Assembly (NCBI GenBank): GCA_937895305.1
Contig: CALAXS010000122.1
Location: 1 to 7,085, forward strand
From: an uncultured bacterium
Lineage (GTDB): Bacteria > Hydrogenedentota > Hydrogenedentia > Hydrogenedentales > JAEUWI01
Direction of reading: 5' to 3'
Length of the DNA: 7,085 bases
In this document: one piece after another, positions 1 to 6,195 of the stretch
How the letters are laid out: each line of letters begins with the position of its first letter
Position numbering within the stretch: position 1 is the stretch's first letter
Position numbers and translations under genes: made by a program
The notes under the pieces: model-generated
Seen by the model: only the letters and a program-made list of their open reading frames with translations
Databases searched by the model: none
What the model was told of the DNA's origin: nothing

Positions 1-4
1 TTTT

Positions 5-50
5 CCGAGGCAGAGCCTCGGTGTATGCATTCCCAAGCAGAGCTTGGGAA
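5..50. repeat. Tandem pair of perfect hairpins with shared GC-AGA-GC core
   Basis: Two perfect inverted repeats lie 8 bases apart. The first has a 7-bp stem (5-11 with 15-21, CCGAGGC/GCCTCGG) and loop AGA. The second has a 9-bp stem (30-38 with 42-50, TTCCCAAGC/GCTTGGGAA) and the same AGA loop, so both share GCAGAGC at the tip while the lower stems differ in sequence. That is the look of a dispersed repeat family kept by its structure rather than its exact sequence. A T-rich stretch (57-65) follows on the plus strand, so the second hairpin could end transcripts coming from the left. For the symporter gene, which reads towards it on the minus strand, no U-tract follows, so it is at most a 3'-end stabilising structure. 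Confidence 0.7.
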
Positions 51-96
51 CGAGGATTTTTGTTTTAATTATAATCAGGACATCAATTCCCTGCGT

Positions 97-1479
97 TTAA
101 TCGATTCCAAGTTCTTTTTGCATCGCTTCGAGCGATATTCCCTTGGTTTCCGGCATGTATTTAATGACCCAGATTAGTTGCAGGACCATCATGCCTGCAT
201 AGAATGCAAAGATGTGTGCACCAGACCAGGCTGCGATCATGGGGAAGGTCCAGGAAATGGCGGCGGCCATGACCCAGTGGGTGAAACTGCCGAGGGCTTG
301 TCCGCGTGCGCGGACGCGATTGGGGAAGACTTCGCCAATGAAGACCCAGATAACGGCGCCTTGTCCGAATGCGTGTGACGCGATAAAAGCGAGCAAGCCG
401 ATGAGAACGATGGTGCTGCCTGTGCTGTCAAATTCATCGCCGTAGGTGTAGAAGGCCCAGGCGACGGTGCTCAGGCTGAGGATGTAGCCGATGGAACCGA
501 CAATCATGAGTTTCTTGCGGCCGAAGTGGTCGATGATGAGTAGTGCAGCCATGGTGAAGAGGAGGTTGGTGCCGCCCACGGCGACGGTTTGGAGCATGGA
601 AGAATCTTCACCCGCGCCAGCCATTTTGAAGATGTGGGGCGCGTAGTACATGAGTGCGTTGATGCCGGAGAGTTGGTTGAACATGGCGATGGCGATGGCG
701 AGCATGATGGGCTTGGAATAGGCTGCGCGGAAAAAGGGTTCGTTGACCTGATGGTGTTCCAGGTCGAGGGATTCCTGGATAGCGGTAATTTCGCTTTCCA
801 CTGTACTCGCGTTACCCGTGAGTTTTTGGAGGATAGCGCGGGCTTCGTTGACCCGTTGTTTGCCCATAAGCCAGCGGGGGCTGCGTGGGGTCATAAAGAG
901 GAGGAAGAAGAAAGCCAAAGCAGGGAAGGCTTCGATGCCGAACATCCAGCGCCAGGTTACATCGCCAAGGTTCAAGGTCGAGACGAGGTAATTGGAGAAG
1001 AAGGCGAGGAGGATGCCGAAGACGATGTTGAACTGGGCCAGGGCCACGAGTCGACCACGGTATTTAGCGGGGGAGATTTCGGCGATGTAGAGGGGGGAGA
1101 TGACGGAAGCGCCACCCACACCGATACCACCGATAAAGCGGAAGGCAATAAAGGAGTACCAGTCCCAGGCGAGGGCACTGCCCACTGCGGAAACGAAATA
1201 GAAGATGGCCAGAATAAATAGGCAGGCGCGACGGCCATAAGCGTCGGCGGGTTTACCTGCGATGAGGGAACCGATGATGGTGCCGATGAGGGCGCTGGAT
1301 ACGGTAAAGCCGAGCCATCCCTCGTTGAGTCCATAGACTTCCGTCAGGGCCTTGGTCGTGCCGGATATGACTGCGGTGTCGAAGCCAAAGAGGAGTCCTC
1401 CCAGTGCTGCAATAAGGGCGCTCCAGAAGAGATAGAGCGAAAAGCCCCCTTGTGATTCCATGTTCATTTCTGCGGACAT
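97..1479 (-). CDS. MFS sugar porter, probable sugar/H+ symporter
   Basis: A 460-residue inner-membrane transporter of the sugar porter family (XylE/GalP/GLUT type), full length with about 12 membrane segments. Signature motifs are in order: GFDTAVISG in TM1 (32-40), GKPADAYGRR in the loop 2-3 (75-84), PLYIAEISPAKYRGR after TM4 (129-143), TPRSPRWL before the central loop (197-204), QLSGIN in TM7 (269-274), DHFGRKK (317-323), GEVFPNRVRARG (382-393) and PETKG at the C-terminus (443-447). By family knowledge, TM1 Asp (D34) and TM4 Arg (R114) match the XylE proton-coupling pair that GLUT uniporters lack, so proton symport is inferred. W378 matches the XylE sugar-stacking Trp. N268 replaces the first of the usual TM7 Gln-Gln pair, so the exact substrate is uncertain. 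The ATG at 1479 has a GGGGAGGG ribosome site (1489-1496) about 9 bases upstream. It is divergent from the heme lipoprotein gene. Confidence 0.93.
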   Translation of the reverse strand: MSAEMNMESQGGFSLYLFWSALIAALGGLLFGFDTAVISGTTKALTEVYGLNEGWLGFTVSSALIGTIIGSLIAGKPADAYGRRACLFILAIFYFVSAVGSALAWDWYSFIAFRFIGGIGVGGASVISPLYIAEISPAKYRGRLVALAQFNIVFGILLAFFSNYLVSTLNLGDVTWRWMFGIEAFPALAFFFLLFMTPRSPRWLMGKQRVNEARAILQKLTGNASTVESEITAIQESLDLEHHQVNEPFFRAAYSKPIMLAIAIAMFNQLSGINALMYYAPHIFKMAGAGEDSSMLQTVAVGGTNLLFTMAALLIIDHFGRKKLMIVGSIGYILSLSTVAWAFYTYGDEFDSTGSTIVLIGLLAFIASHAFGQGAVIWVFIGEVFPNRVRARGQALGSFTHWVMAAAISWTFPMIAAWSGAHIFAFYAGMMVLQLIWVIKYMPETKGISLEAMQKELGID

Positions 1480-1524
1480 GTGGTTTTACCCTCCCCGGTT
1501 TCTCCCAAAAACAGCGACGGAATC

Positions 1525-1554
1525 ACTATAAGCCTTTATTCAGGGGCAGCGCAA
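1525..1554 (-). promoter_or_regulatory. Candidate sigma-70-like promoter for the sugar porter
   Basis: Read on the minus strand, TTGCGC (1554-1549) and TATAGT (1530-1525) are separated by 18 bases. The -10 box matches TATAAT at 5 of 6 positions and the -35 box keeps only TTG. The predicted start would leave a leader of roughly 40 bases containing the GGGGAGGG ribosome site. The spacing is good, but the -35 is weak and the host's promoter consensus is not known. Confidence 0.35.
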
Positions 1555-1601
1555 ATCATCCGGTAATATAGATTTAATTACAGAATATTAGCCATAAATT
1601 G

Positions 1602-1610
1602 TGGTAAACT
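1602..1610 (+). promoter_or_regulatory. Candidate extended -10 for the heme lipoprotein gene
   Basis: TGGTAAACT reads as an extended -10 (TG-n-TAAACT; 4 of 6 to TATAAT). No good -35 lies 16-18 bases upstream, where the sequence is an AT-rich run (1563-1600). It would start transcription near 1617 and give a leader of about 66 bases before the ATG at 1683. This is a weak call based only on motif and position. Confidence 0.22.
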
Positions 1611-1611
1611 G

Positions 1612-1682
1612 GAGAGCATGAAAGGTCTGTGAGCGGGGAAGGCTCAGGGACTGGTAACCAAAAAGTCAGACGGGGGAATCTC
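1612..1682 (+). promoter_or_regulatory. Foldable 5' leader with possible three-way junction and minigene
   Basis: The leader can fold around a 5-bp closing helix GTCTG/CAGAC (1625-1629 with 1667-1671). Inside it are GAGC/GCTC (1631-1634 is offset by one; pairing bases 1631/1632-1634 region with 1642-1645, 7-base loop) and a short ACT/AGT helix (1650-1652 with 1664-1666) whose loop contains GGTAACC. An outer GAGA/TCTC pairing (1612-1615 with 1679-1682) is also possible. The ribosome site GGGGGA (1672-1677) directly follows the closing helix, so folding could affect translation. A four-codon frame, ATG AAA GGT CTG TGA (1618-1632), is preceded by GGAG (1611-1614). I do not recognise a known riboswitch class here, and the helices are short enough to be chance. 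Confidence 0.2.
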
Positions 1683-4493
1683 ATGAAGATTCAATTGCGT
1701 TTTATGGGTGTATTGCTTGTGGCTGTGTTCATTTTTGGCTGCATGCCATGGGTTGATGCGGATCGAGGTGGTGGGGAGGCATCGCTGCGTAGTCAGTTGG
1801 ACGCGCCATTGCTGTTTACGAAGCGCCACTCTTATCTGGGTATCCATATCTATGACACCTATTATAAGTGGGGGCCGGGTGGGGGTATTTATGTCATAGA
1901 GAATCCGTGGGAGAAGCAATCGAAACAGGTGATACGCCCTGTCATTGATGCGACGACTGCGGAGACGCTGGGGGAGGGGGTCTATAGTGATCCGGACTTG
2001 TCCTGGGATGGCACGCGGGTGTTGTTTTGCTTCAAGGGCGAAGAGTTCGGGGCTACGAGCATTTACGAGATTGGTGTGGACGGTACGGGGCTGAAACAGA
2101 TTACCGATGCTTCTGCCTGTGAAGAATTGTGTAATGGACGGTTTTCTGTGCAGCATGATGTGTCTCCAGCGTACTTGCCGGATGGTCGTATTATATTGAC
2201 GACGACCCGGCCCAATGGCCTGGTGCCTTGTAATAATACGGGGGTGGATATTCTGCATGTGATGGATGCCGATGGCAGTAACCTAAAACCTATCTCCGTC
2301 AACAACGTCAACGAATTTGATCCTTGTGTGCTGCCCGATGGGCGTATTCTCTATGGACGTTGGGAGTACGTGGACAAGACGGCGCTCACGCAGCAGAGCC
2401 TGTGGACGGTTTTCCCGGATGGTCGTAATGAATCGGCACTCTTTGCGAATAATATGGTACGCCCAGAGGCCTTGCTGGATGCGCGACCTGTGCCCGGTGC
2501 ACCGTATCTCATCGCGGCATCCCTCACGCGTCACAACGGTGCGCCCCGTGGTTCGGTAGGCATTATCGATACGCGGTACACGAAGAATGGGGCGGAGGCC
2601 ATTACCAATTTTGACCATCCCGAAGACCCTACCCACGATCTGGGGGATTCCTGTGAACCCTGGCCCCTGTCCAAGGATGTGCTGTTGCTGAGTGGTCGCC
2701 CCAAGAGCTTTGAGCGAAACGCCATCATGATGATGGACCGTGAGGGTAATCGTGAGGTGATCTTCAAAGATGCTGACATCTGTGCCCATTCACCCATTCT
2801 GGTGAAGCCCCGCACCGAACCGAACAAGCTGGACAACTATCTCGCGAAAGAGGACAAAAAAACAGGCACCTTCTTCGTGCAGGATATTTATCAGGGTATG
2901 CCCACTGTAGAGCGGGGTGACGTAAAATGGCTGCGCGTTATCGAGGAAACATCCAGAGCCAGTGCAACCATCGGAAGCGCCTACAACCAGCAATTCCTAC
3001 TCAGTGCCGCGCTGGCGTTCAGTGTGAAGAATTATCTGGGTATTGTGCCCGTGAATCCGGATGGGTCGGTGCATTTTGAGGTACCCTCCGGTCGGGCTGT
3101 GTATTTCCAGGCCCTCGACGCCGAAGGTCGACTGATTCATAGTATGCGTACCTTTGTGCAGGCCGTCCCCGGCACTACTCGTTCCTGTATCGGTTGCCAT
3201 GAAAATCGCTTTGACACCCCGCCCAACCTGGGGCAGCGTCAGGCCCATACGCAAGGTGCATTGAAGTTGCAAGACGAATCGTGGGGGAGCGGACACATCG
3301 ATTATCCCACCATGGTACAGCCCGTTTTTGATACCCATTGTGTGTCCTGTCATGGTGGTGAAAAGGGTTTTGCAGGCGGTCTGGACCTTTCGGGTGGCTG
3401 GACGGAGCATTTCAATATCAGTTATGAAAATCTGGTGAGCCGTCGTGATTCGCAGATGACGGCTACGCTGATTTCGGGTATCGATTGTATGAACGGTACG
3501 GCACATTGGTCGGCGCAGATTTTCGCGCCACGGACCCATGGTTCGGGCAATGCGCCGTTGGCAGAGATCCTGGTGAATGGTCATGACGGATACATTCCCG
3601 ACTTGAGCCGTAAGGAACGAGATCTGATTATGGCGTGGATTGATACGAATGGTCTTTATCACGGGACGTGGGATTATACGGAGCATGGTTGTGATATACC
3701 GCAATGGCCCAAGACGAAGGAATACCTGATTCGTGAAATGGGTAAGGCGGGTTGCACGGAATGTCATGAAAGTGAAAAGGTAGTCCAGTTTGAAAATGAT
3801 TGGTTTAATTATAAGGATCCTGAGTCCAGCCGAATCTTACGTGCACCCTTGGCGAAGAACGCGGGTGGGCTGGGTCTGTGTCAGGCGCGCAAGGTGGATC
3901 CGCGTCATCGTCGTATCCGTTTGTTGGTGACAGGGGATTATGCCCATGGCGTATTGCCCGTCGAAGAGTTCATCAAACAGGGTACGCAACCCGCAAAGTC
4001 AATGGGTATAGCTGAGGTGGTTACGCCCTTTGAGAATAAGGAAAACAAACAGTACCAGACTATGCTCAAGTGGATTCAGCGGGGGCGTGAAGAGGCGCTG
4101 ACGAAGCCTCGCGTAGATATGCCGGGTGCTACCATTATTGCGGGGCATAGTCGTCAATTTATCGCGCCAGAACTGCCTGCGCCGTTGCCCGTTCTCGAAG
4201 CACGAAGCCAGGAAGATGGCACAGTACGGTTGGCCTGGGAGCGTTCAGCACGAACCATTGGGTTGGTGGGTGAGATTCATCGGGGTGCATCGCCGCAGTT
4301 TGTGCCTGGCCCTGAAACACTACTCACGGAGACCAAGGGCTTTCAGCATGTGGAGGCTGCAACGCAGGCTGGTGCGCAGTACTATGCCTTGGTCCTGCGT
4401 TCTGGTGCGGAGCAATCCGCGCCTATTCATGCGACGGTTGAGGTGTCGCCACTGGATGCGTCACAACGATTGAACTTGAGTGCGGTAAAATAG
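1683..4493 (+). CDS. HzsA-related triheme c-type cytochrome lipoprotein
   Basis: A 936-residue secreted protein resembling the hydrazine synthase alpha subunit (HzsA) family. The N-terminus (MKIQLRFMGVLLVAVFIFGC) is a signal peptide with a probable lipobox ending at C20, although Phe at -2 is unusual and signal peptidase I cleavage after VDA (24-26) is possible. Residues about 100-375 carry PD40/WD40-like propeller strands such as DPDLSWDGTRVLF (103-115) and EFDPCVLPDGRILYGRWEY (211-229). Residues about 385-500 look like the HzsA middle domain. Three heme c motifs follow: CIGCH (502-506), CVSCH (553-557, in a PSCyt1-like context) and CTECH (691-695). Residues about 838-925 look like a fibronectin type III domain. 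The likely role is periplasmic redox or electron transfer, substrate unknown. No HZS beta/gamma genes are adjacent, so it should not be called hydrazine synthase. The ATG at 1683 is chosen over an in-frame GTG at 1629 because GGGGGA lies 5 bases upstream and the signal peptide then begins at residue 1. Confidence 0.88.
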   Translation: MKIQLRFMGVLLVAVFIFGCMPWVDADRGGGEASLRSQLDAPLLFTKRHSYLGIHIYDTYYKWGPGGGIYVIENPWEKQSKQVIRPVIDATTAETLGEGVYSDPDLSWDGTRVLFCFKGEEFGATSIYEIGVDGTGLKQITDASACEELCNGRFSVQHDVSPAYLPDGRIILTTTRPNGLVPCNNTGVDILHVMDADGSNLKPISVNNVNEFDPCVLPDGRILYGRWEYVDKTALTQQSLWTVFPDGRNESALFANNMVRPEALLDARPVPGAPYLIAASLTRHNGAPRGSVGIIDTRYTKNGAEAITNFDHPEDPTHDLGDSCEPWPLSKDVLLLSGRPKSFERNAIMMMDREGNREVIFKDADICAHSPILVKPRTEPNKLDNYLAKEDKKTGTFFVQDIYQGMPTVERGDVKWLRVIEETSRASATIGSAYNQQFLLSAALAFSVKNYLGIVPVNPDGSVHFEVPSGRAVYFQALDAEGRLIHSMRTFVQAVPGTTRSCIGCHENRFDTPPNLGQRQAHTQGALKLQDESWGSGHIDYPTMVQPVFDTHCVSCHGGEKGFAGGLDLSGGWTEHFNISYENLVSRRDSQMTATLISGIDCMNGTAHWSAQIFAPRTHGSGNAPLAEILVNGHDGYIPDLSRKERDLIMAWIDTNGLYHGTWDYTEHGCDIPQWPKTKEYLIREMGKAGCTECHESEKVVQFENDWFNYKDPESSRILRAPLAKNAGGLGLCQARKVDPRHRRIRLLVTGDYAHGVLPVEEFIKQGTQPAKSMGIAEVVTPFENKENKQYQTMLKWIQRGREEALTKPRVDMPGATIIAGHSRQFIAPELPAPLPVLEARSQEDGTVRLAWERSARTIGLVGEIHRGASPQFVPGPETLLTETKGFQHVEAATQAGAQYYALVLRSGAEQSAPIHATVEVSPLDASQRLNLSAVK

Positions 4494-4569
4494 CGATTTG
4501 ACTGACTGGATGTTTTTTTGGGAATTGTAAGTGTTCACTATTTCGGTGACAAAATTATTTCCAGATCGC

Positions 4570-4624
4570 AGGTCCCCGTATACACAGAGACGATGCTAAT
4601 ATATATTTCCCGCGAAGGCGGGAA
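4570..4624. repeat. Two-hairpin module, copy A
   Basis: The first copy of a duplicated module inside the MITE-like element. Its first hairpin pairs GTCCCCGT (4572-4579) with ACAGAGAC (4584-4591) across a 4-base loop, with two C-A mismatches on the plus strand that become G-U pairs in a minus-strand RNA. The second hairpin is a perfect 7-bp stem, TTCCCGC/GCGGGAA (4607-4613 with 4618-4624), loop GAAG, which resembles the GGGAA-type palindromic repeats common between bacterial genes. Bases 4570-4612 align to 4672-4711 of copy B with about a 3-base indel. Confidence 0.7.
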
Positions 4625-4633
4625 TCCCCGATT

Positions 4634-4643
4634 GGTAGCTACC
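4634..4643. repeat. Perfect 10-bp palindrome between the two modules
   Basis: GGTAGCTACC is its own reverse complement and lies in the spacer between module copies A and B. It has no loop, so it is more likely a protein-binding or incidental palindrome than an RNA hairpin. It is not at the exact centre of the element (about 4654). Confidence 0.45.
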
Positions 4644-4671
4644 GACTGGTATATTTGGAGGGTGGATGTGG

Positions 4672-4719
4672 AGGTCCCCGTCTGCACGGGGACGATGATT
4701 TATATTTCCCGTTTCGCGG
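4672..4719. repeat. Two-hairpin module, copy B
   Basis: The second copy of the module, starting 102 bases after copy A. Its first hairpin is perfect: GTCCCCGT (4674-4681) with ACGGGGAC (4686-4693), loop CTGC. Both copies continue with GACGATG, an AT-rich spacer and TATATTTCCCG. The second hairpin is degraded (TTCCCG with CGGTAA around 4706-4719, one mismatch), the reverse of copy A, where the second hairpin is the intact one. Confidence 0.7.
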
Positions 4720-4809
4720 TAACAACAATTGGAGCATTATTCAGTTGCATCGATTTTGTCACCGAAATAGTGAACATCTACAGGAATGACGATGGTAGCG
4801 GGCTTGAGG

Positions 4810-4890
4810 TGTCATTGGTCCCGACCTGAGTTGGGAGGGTAAAGCGCGGAGACCGAAGCTCGGCTTGCAATACCCGCCGCGGGAATGACA
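4810..4890. repeat. 81-bp imperfect inverted repeat (REP/GTCATTCCC-type)
   Basis: TGTCATT (4810-4816) pairs with AATGACA (4884-4890), CCCG (4820-4823) with CGGG (4880-4883), GGGTA (4837-4841) with TACCC (4871-4875), and a small tip stem CCGA/TCGG (4853-4856 with 4860-4863, loop AGC). These nested pairings form one long interrupted stem-loop. The ends, read on the minus strand as TGTCATTCCCGCGG, resemble the GTCATTCC-type intergenic repeats widespread in bacteria. It starts 17 bases beyond the stop codon of the oxidoreductase gene, so it may protect or terminate that mRNA, although no U-run follows. It is outside the 24-bp TIR element and looks like a separate repeat. Confidence 0.55.
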
Positions 4891-4907
4891 ATGTGGATTG
4901 AAACGTA

Positions 4908-6167
4908 TCAGATTTCCGGTAATTCGTAGCCCTTTCGATAGGTACGTTTGAGGAGTGCATTGGCTTCGTCGTCGTTTTGGAAGTTCCAGGCACCGGGTAC
5001 CAGGGTTTGACCCCGGCCTACGCGGGTGACGATGTTTCCATAATGACACAAGGCGGAGGAGATGGCCCCTTCGCGAACGGGCGCAAGGAGGTGGTCCGGG
5101 TCGTTGGCTTTGACGCCTTCGATGAAGTTGTGGAAATTCGCTGCGAGGTCTTGACCGCCACCGACCTTTTGTGTTTTCTCCCCGATGATTTTTGCAAAGC
5201 AACCCTCTCGCCCTATTTCAAGGCGGCCATTGTCGCAGTAGAAGACCACACCATTGTCATGGCCTTCCAGCTTGTATCGTGTCCAGAGGCGCATTTCATA
5301 AATCAATTGGCAGTCGTCATAGACGAAGGTGATGTTCTGGGTGTCGGGTGTTTCGTGGTCGTCGTCATAGTAGAGCTGGGCACCTGCGCCCTGGACGGCA
5401 TTGGGCAGTCCCACATCGAGGCCCCAGCGTGCGATGTCTACCTGGTGGATACCGTCGTTCACCATGTCGCCGCCGCCATAGTCCCAGAACCAGTGCCAGT
5501 TGTAGTGCCAACGGTTTGTAGTGAAAGGGTGGAGGGGAGCGGGACCTGACCACATATCATAATCGACGCCGGGTGGCGGGTCAGTGACGGGTGCCCGACC
5601 GATGGGGCCGCGCATCTGATGGTTGATGGCCTTGGCCAGACGGACCTTGCCCAGTGCGCCGGATTGCAGGTATGCAATGGCATCGATAATGCCCTGACTG
5701 CTGCGGGACTGGGTGCCGTGTTGCACGCACTTGCCATAGTGTTCTGCGGCCTTGAGGAGTATCTGGCATTCATGGACATTGTGGGCGCAGGGTTTTTCCA
5801 CATAGACGTGCTTTCCGGCCTGGAGCGCGTGTAGCGCCATGGGGGTGTGCCAATGGTCGGGTGTGGCGATACTAACGGAGTCGATGGTCGGGTCTTCCAG
5901 GATGCGGCGGAAATTCGATTCCACACGCGCGTTTGGTGCCAGTTGCTTCATCTTCTCCCGGCGTTTGGGATCGACATCACAGACGGCCACTACATCGCAG
6001 TCTGGAAATTTATCATAGTTGCTCACGTGTGCGCAGCCCTGACCGCCACCGCCAATCACGGCATGGTGCACTCGCTCGCTGGGTACGGCTTTAGCGATGC
6101 CTGTACGGGCCAGTACCAGTCCGGCACCTGCCATGCCAATAAACTCTCTGCGTGATGTATTGTTCAT
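4908..6167 (-). CDS. Tat-exported Gfo/Idh/MocA family oxidoreductase
   Basis: A 419-residue NAD(P)-dependent oxidoreductase of the Gfo/Idh/MocA family, which acts on sugars, inositols and related polyols. The N-terminus carries a twin-arginine signal, SRREFIG (5-11), a hydrophobic stretch and an AKA cleavage site (25-27), so the folded protein with its cofactor is probably exported to the periplasm. The Rossmann fold begins at AVIGGGGQG (36-44), with acidic D64 in VCDVD (62-66) after the second strand. The family motif EKP is at 124-126 (K125 the expected catalytic lysine) and GIHQVDIARW at 239-248 supplies the expected H241/D244 active-site pair. Length is normal for the exported bacteroidete/planctomycete-type members. 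The ATG at 6167 has AGGAGAA (6180-6174) 6 bases upstream. It converges on the heme lipoprotein gene and diverges from the aquaporin gene. Substrate cannot be told from sequence. Confidence 0.93.
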   Translation of the reverse strand: MNNTSRREFIGMAGAGLVLARTGIAKAVPSERVHHAVIGGGGQGCAHVSNYDKFPDCDVVAVCDVDPKRREKMKQLAPNARVESNFRRILEDPTIDSVSIATPDHWHTPMALHALQAGKHVYVEKPCAHNVHECQILLKAAEHYGKCVQHGTQSRSSQGIIDAIAYLQSGALGKVRLAKAINHQMRGPIGRAPVTDPPPGVDYDMWSGPAPLHPFTTNRWHYNWHWFWDYGGGDMVNDGIHQVDIARWGLDVGLPNAVQGAGAQLYYDDDHETPDTQNITFVYDDCQLIYEMRLWTRYKLEGHDNGVVFYCDNGRLEIGREGCFAKIIGEKTQKVGGGQDLAANFHNFIEGVKANDPDHLLAPVREGAISSALCHYGNIVTRVGRGQTLVPGAWNFQNDDEANALLKRTYRKGYELPEI

Positions 6168-6195
6168 GGGACGTTCTCCTGCGTGAGCCTGATTT

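Larger units (their letters stand above)
4532..4776. mobile_element. MITE-like 245-bp non-coding element with 24-bp perfect TIRs
   Basis: Bases 4532-4555, beginning TGTTCACTATTTCGGTGACA, are repeated as an exact reverse complement at 4753-4776. A 24-bp perfect match at 245-bp span is far beyond chance. The ends are TG...CA, as in many DDE-transposase elements, and there is no transposase or credible protein gene inside, which fits a non-autonomous miniature element. No clear target duplication touches the repeats, but a TA dinucleotide sits two bases outside each end (4528-4529 and 4779-4780), which would fit TA-duplicating IS630/mariner-type insertion if the true ends are 4530 and 4778. The family is not identified. 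It lies between two convergent genes, where an RNA copy would fold into a large stem and could stop transcription from both sides. Confidence 0.75.

Noticed and set aside
589..1221. 210-residue plus-strand open frame
   Set aside because: It is antisense to the sugar porter gene, whose protein has full family motifs; the frame's composition (runs of Glu/Gly/Asp) is that of a shadow.
1629..1682. GTG start 18 codons upstream for the heme lipoprotein
   Set aside because: It would put a polar stretch ahead of the signal peptide; the ATG at 1683 has a good ribosome site and begins the signal sequence directly.
2997..3767. 256-residue minus-strand open frame
   Set aside because: It is antisense to the heme motif region of the HzsA-related gene and shows no domain of its own.
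4513..4519. Run of seven T after the heme lipoprotein gene as an intrinsic terminator
   Set aside because: No convincing stem precedes it within 25 bases; termination more plausibly involves the downstream inverted repeats.
4570..4711. Possible CRISPR, since GTCCCCGT-CTGC-ACGGGGAC resembles a type I-E repeat stem
   Set aside because: Only two diverged copies, 102 bases apart, whereas type I-E units are about 61 bases; similarity continues past the stem, and no cas gene is in the window.
4518..4829. 103-residue plus-strand open frame across the intergenic element
   Set aside because: It merely translates the TIRs and the duplicated module (two similar VPV...YISR stretches) and has no ribosome site or recognisable domain.
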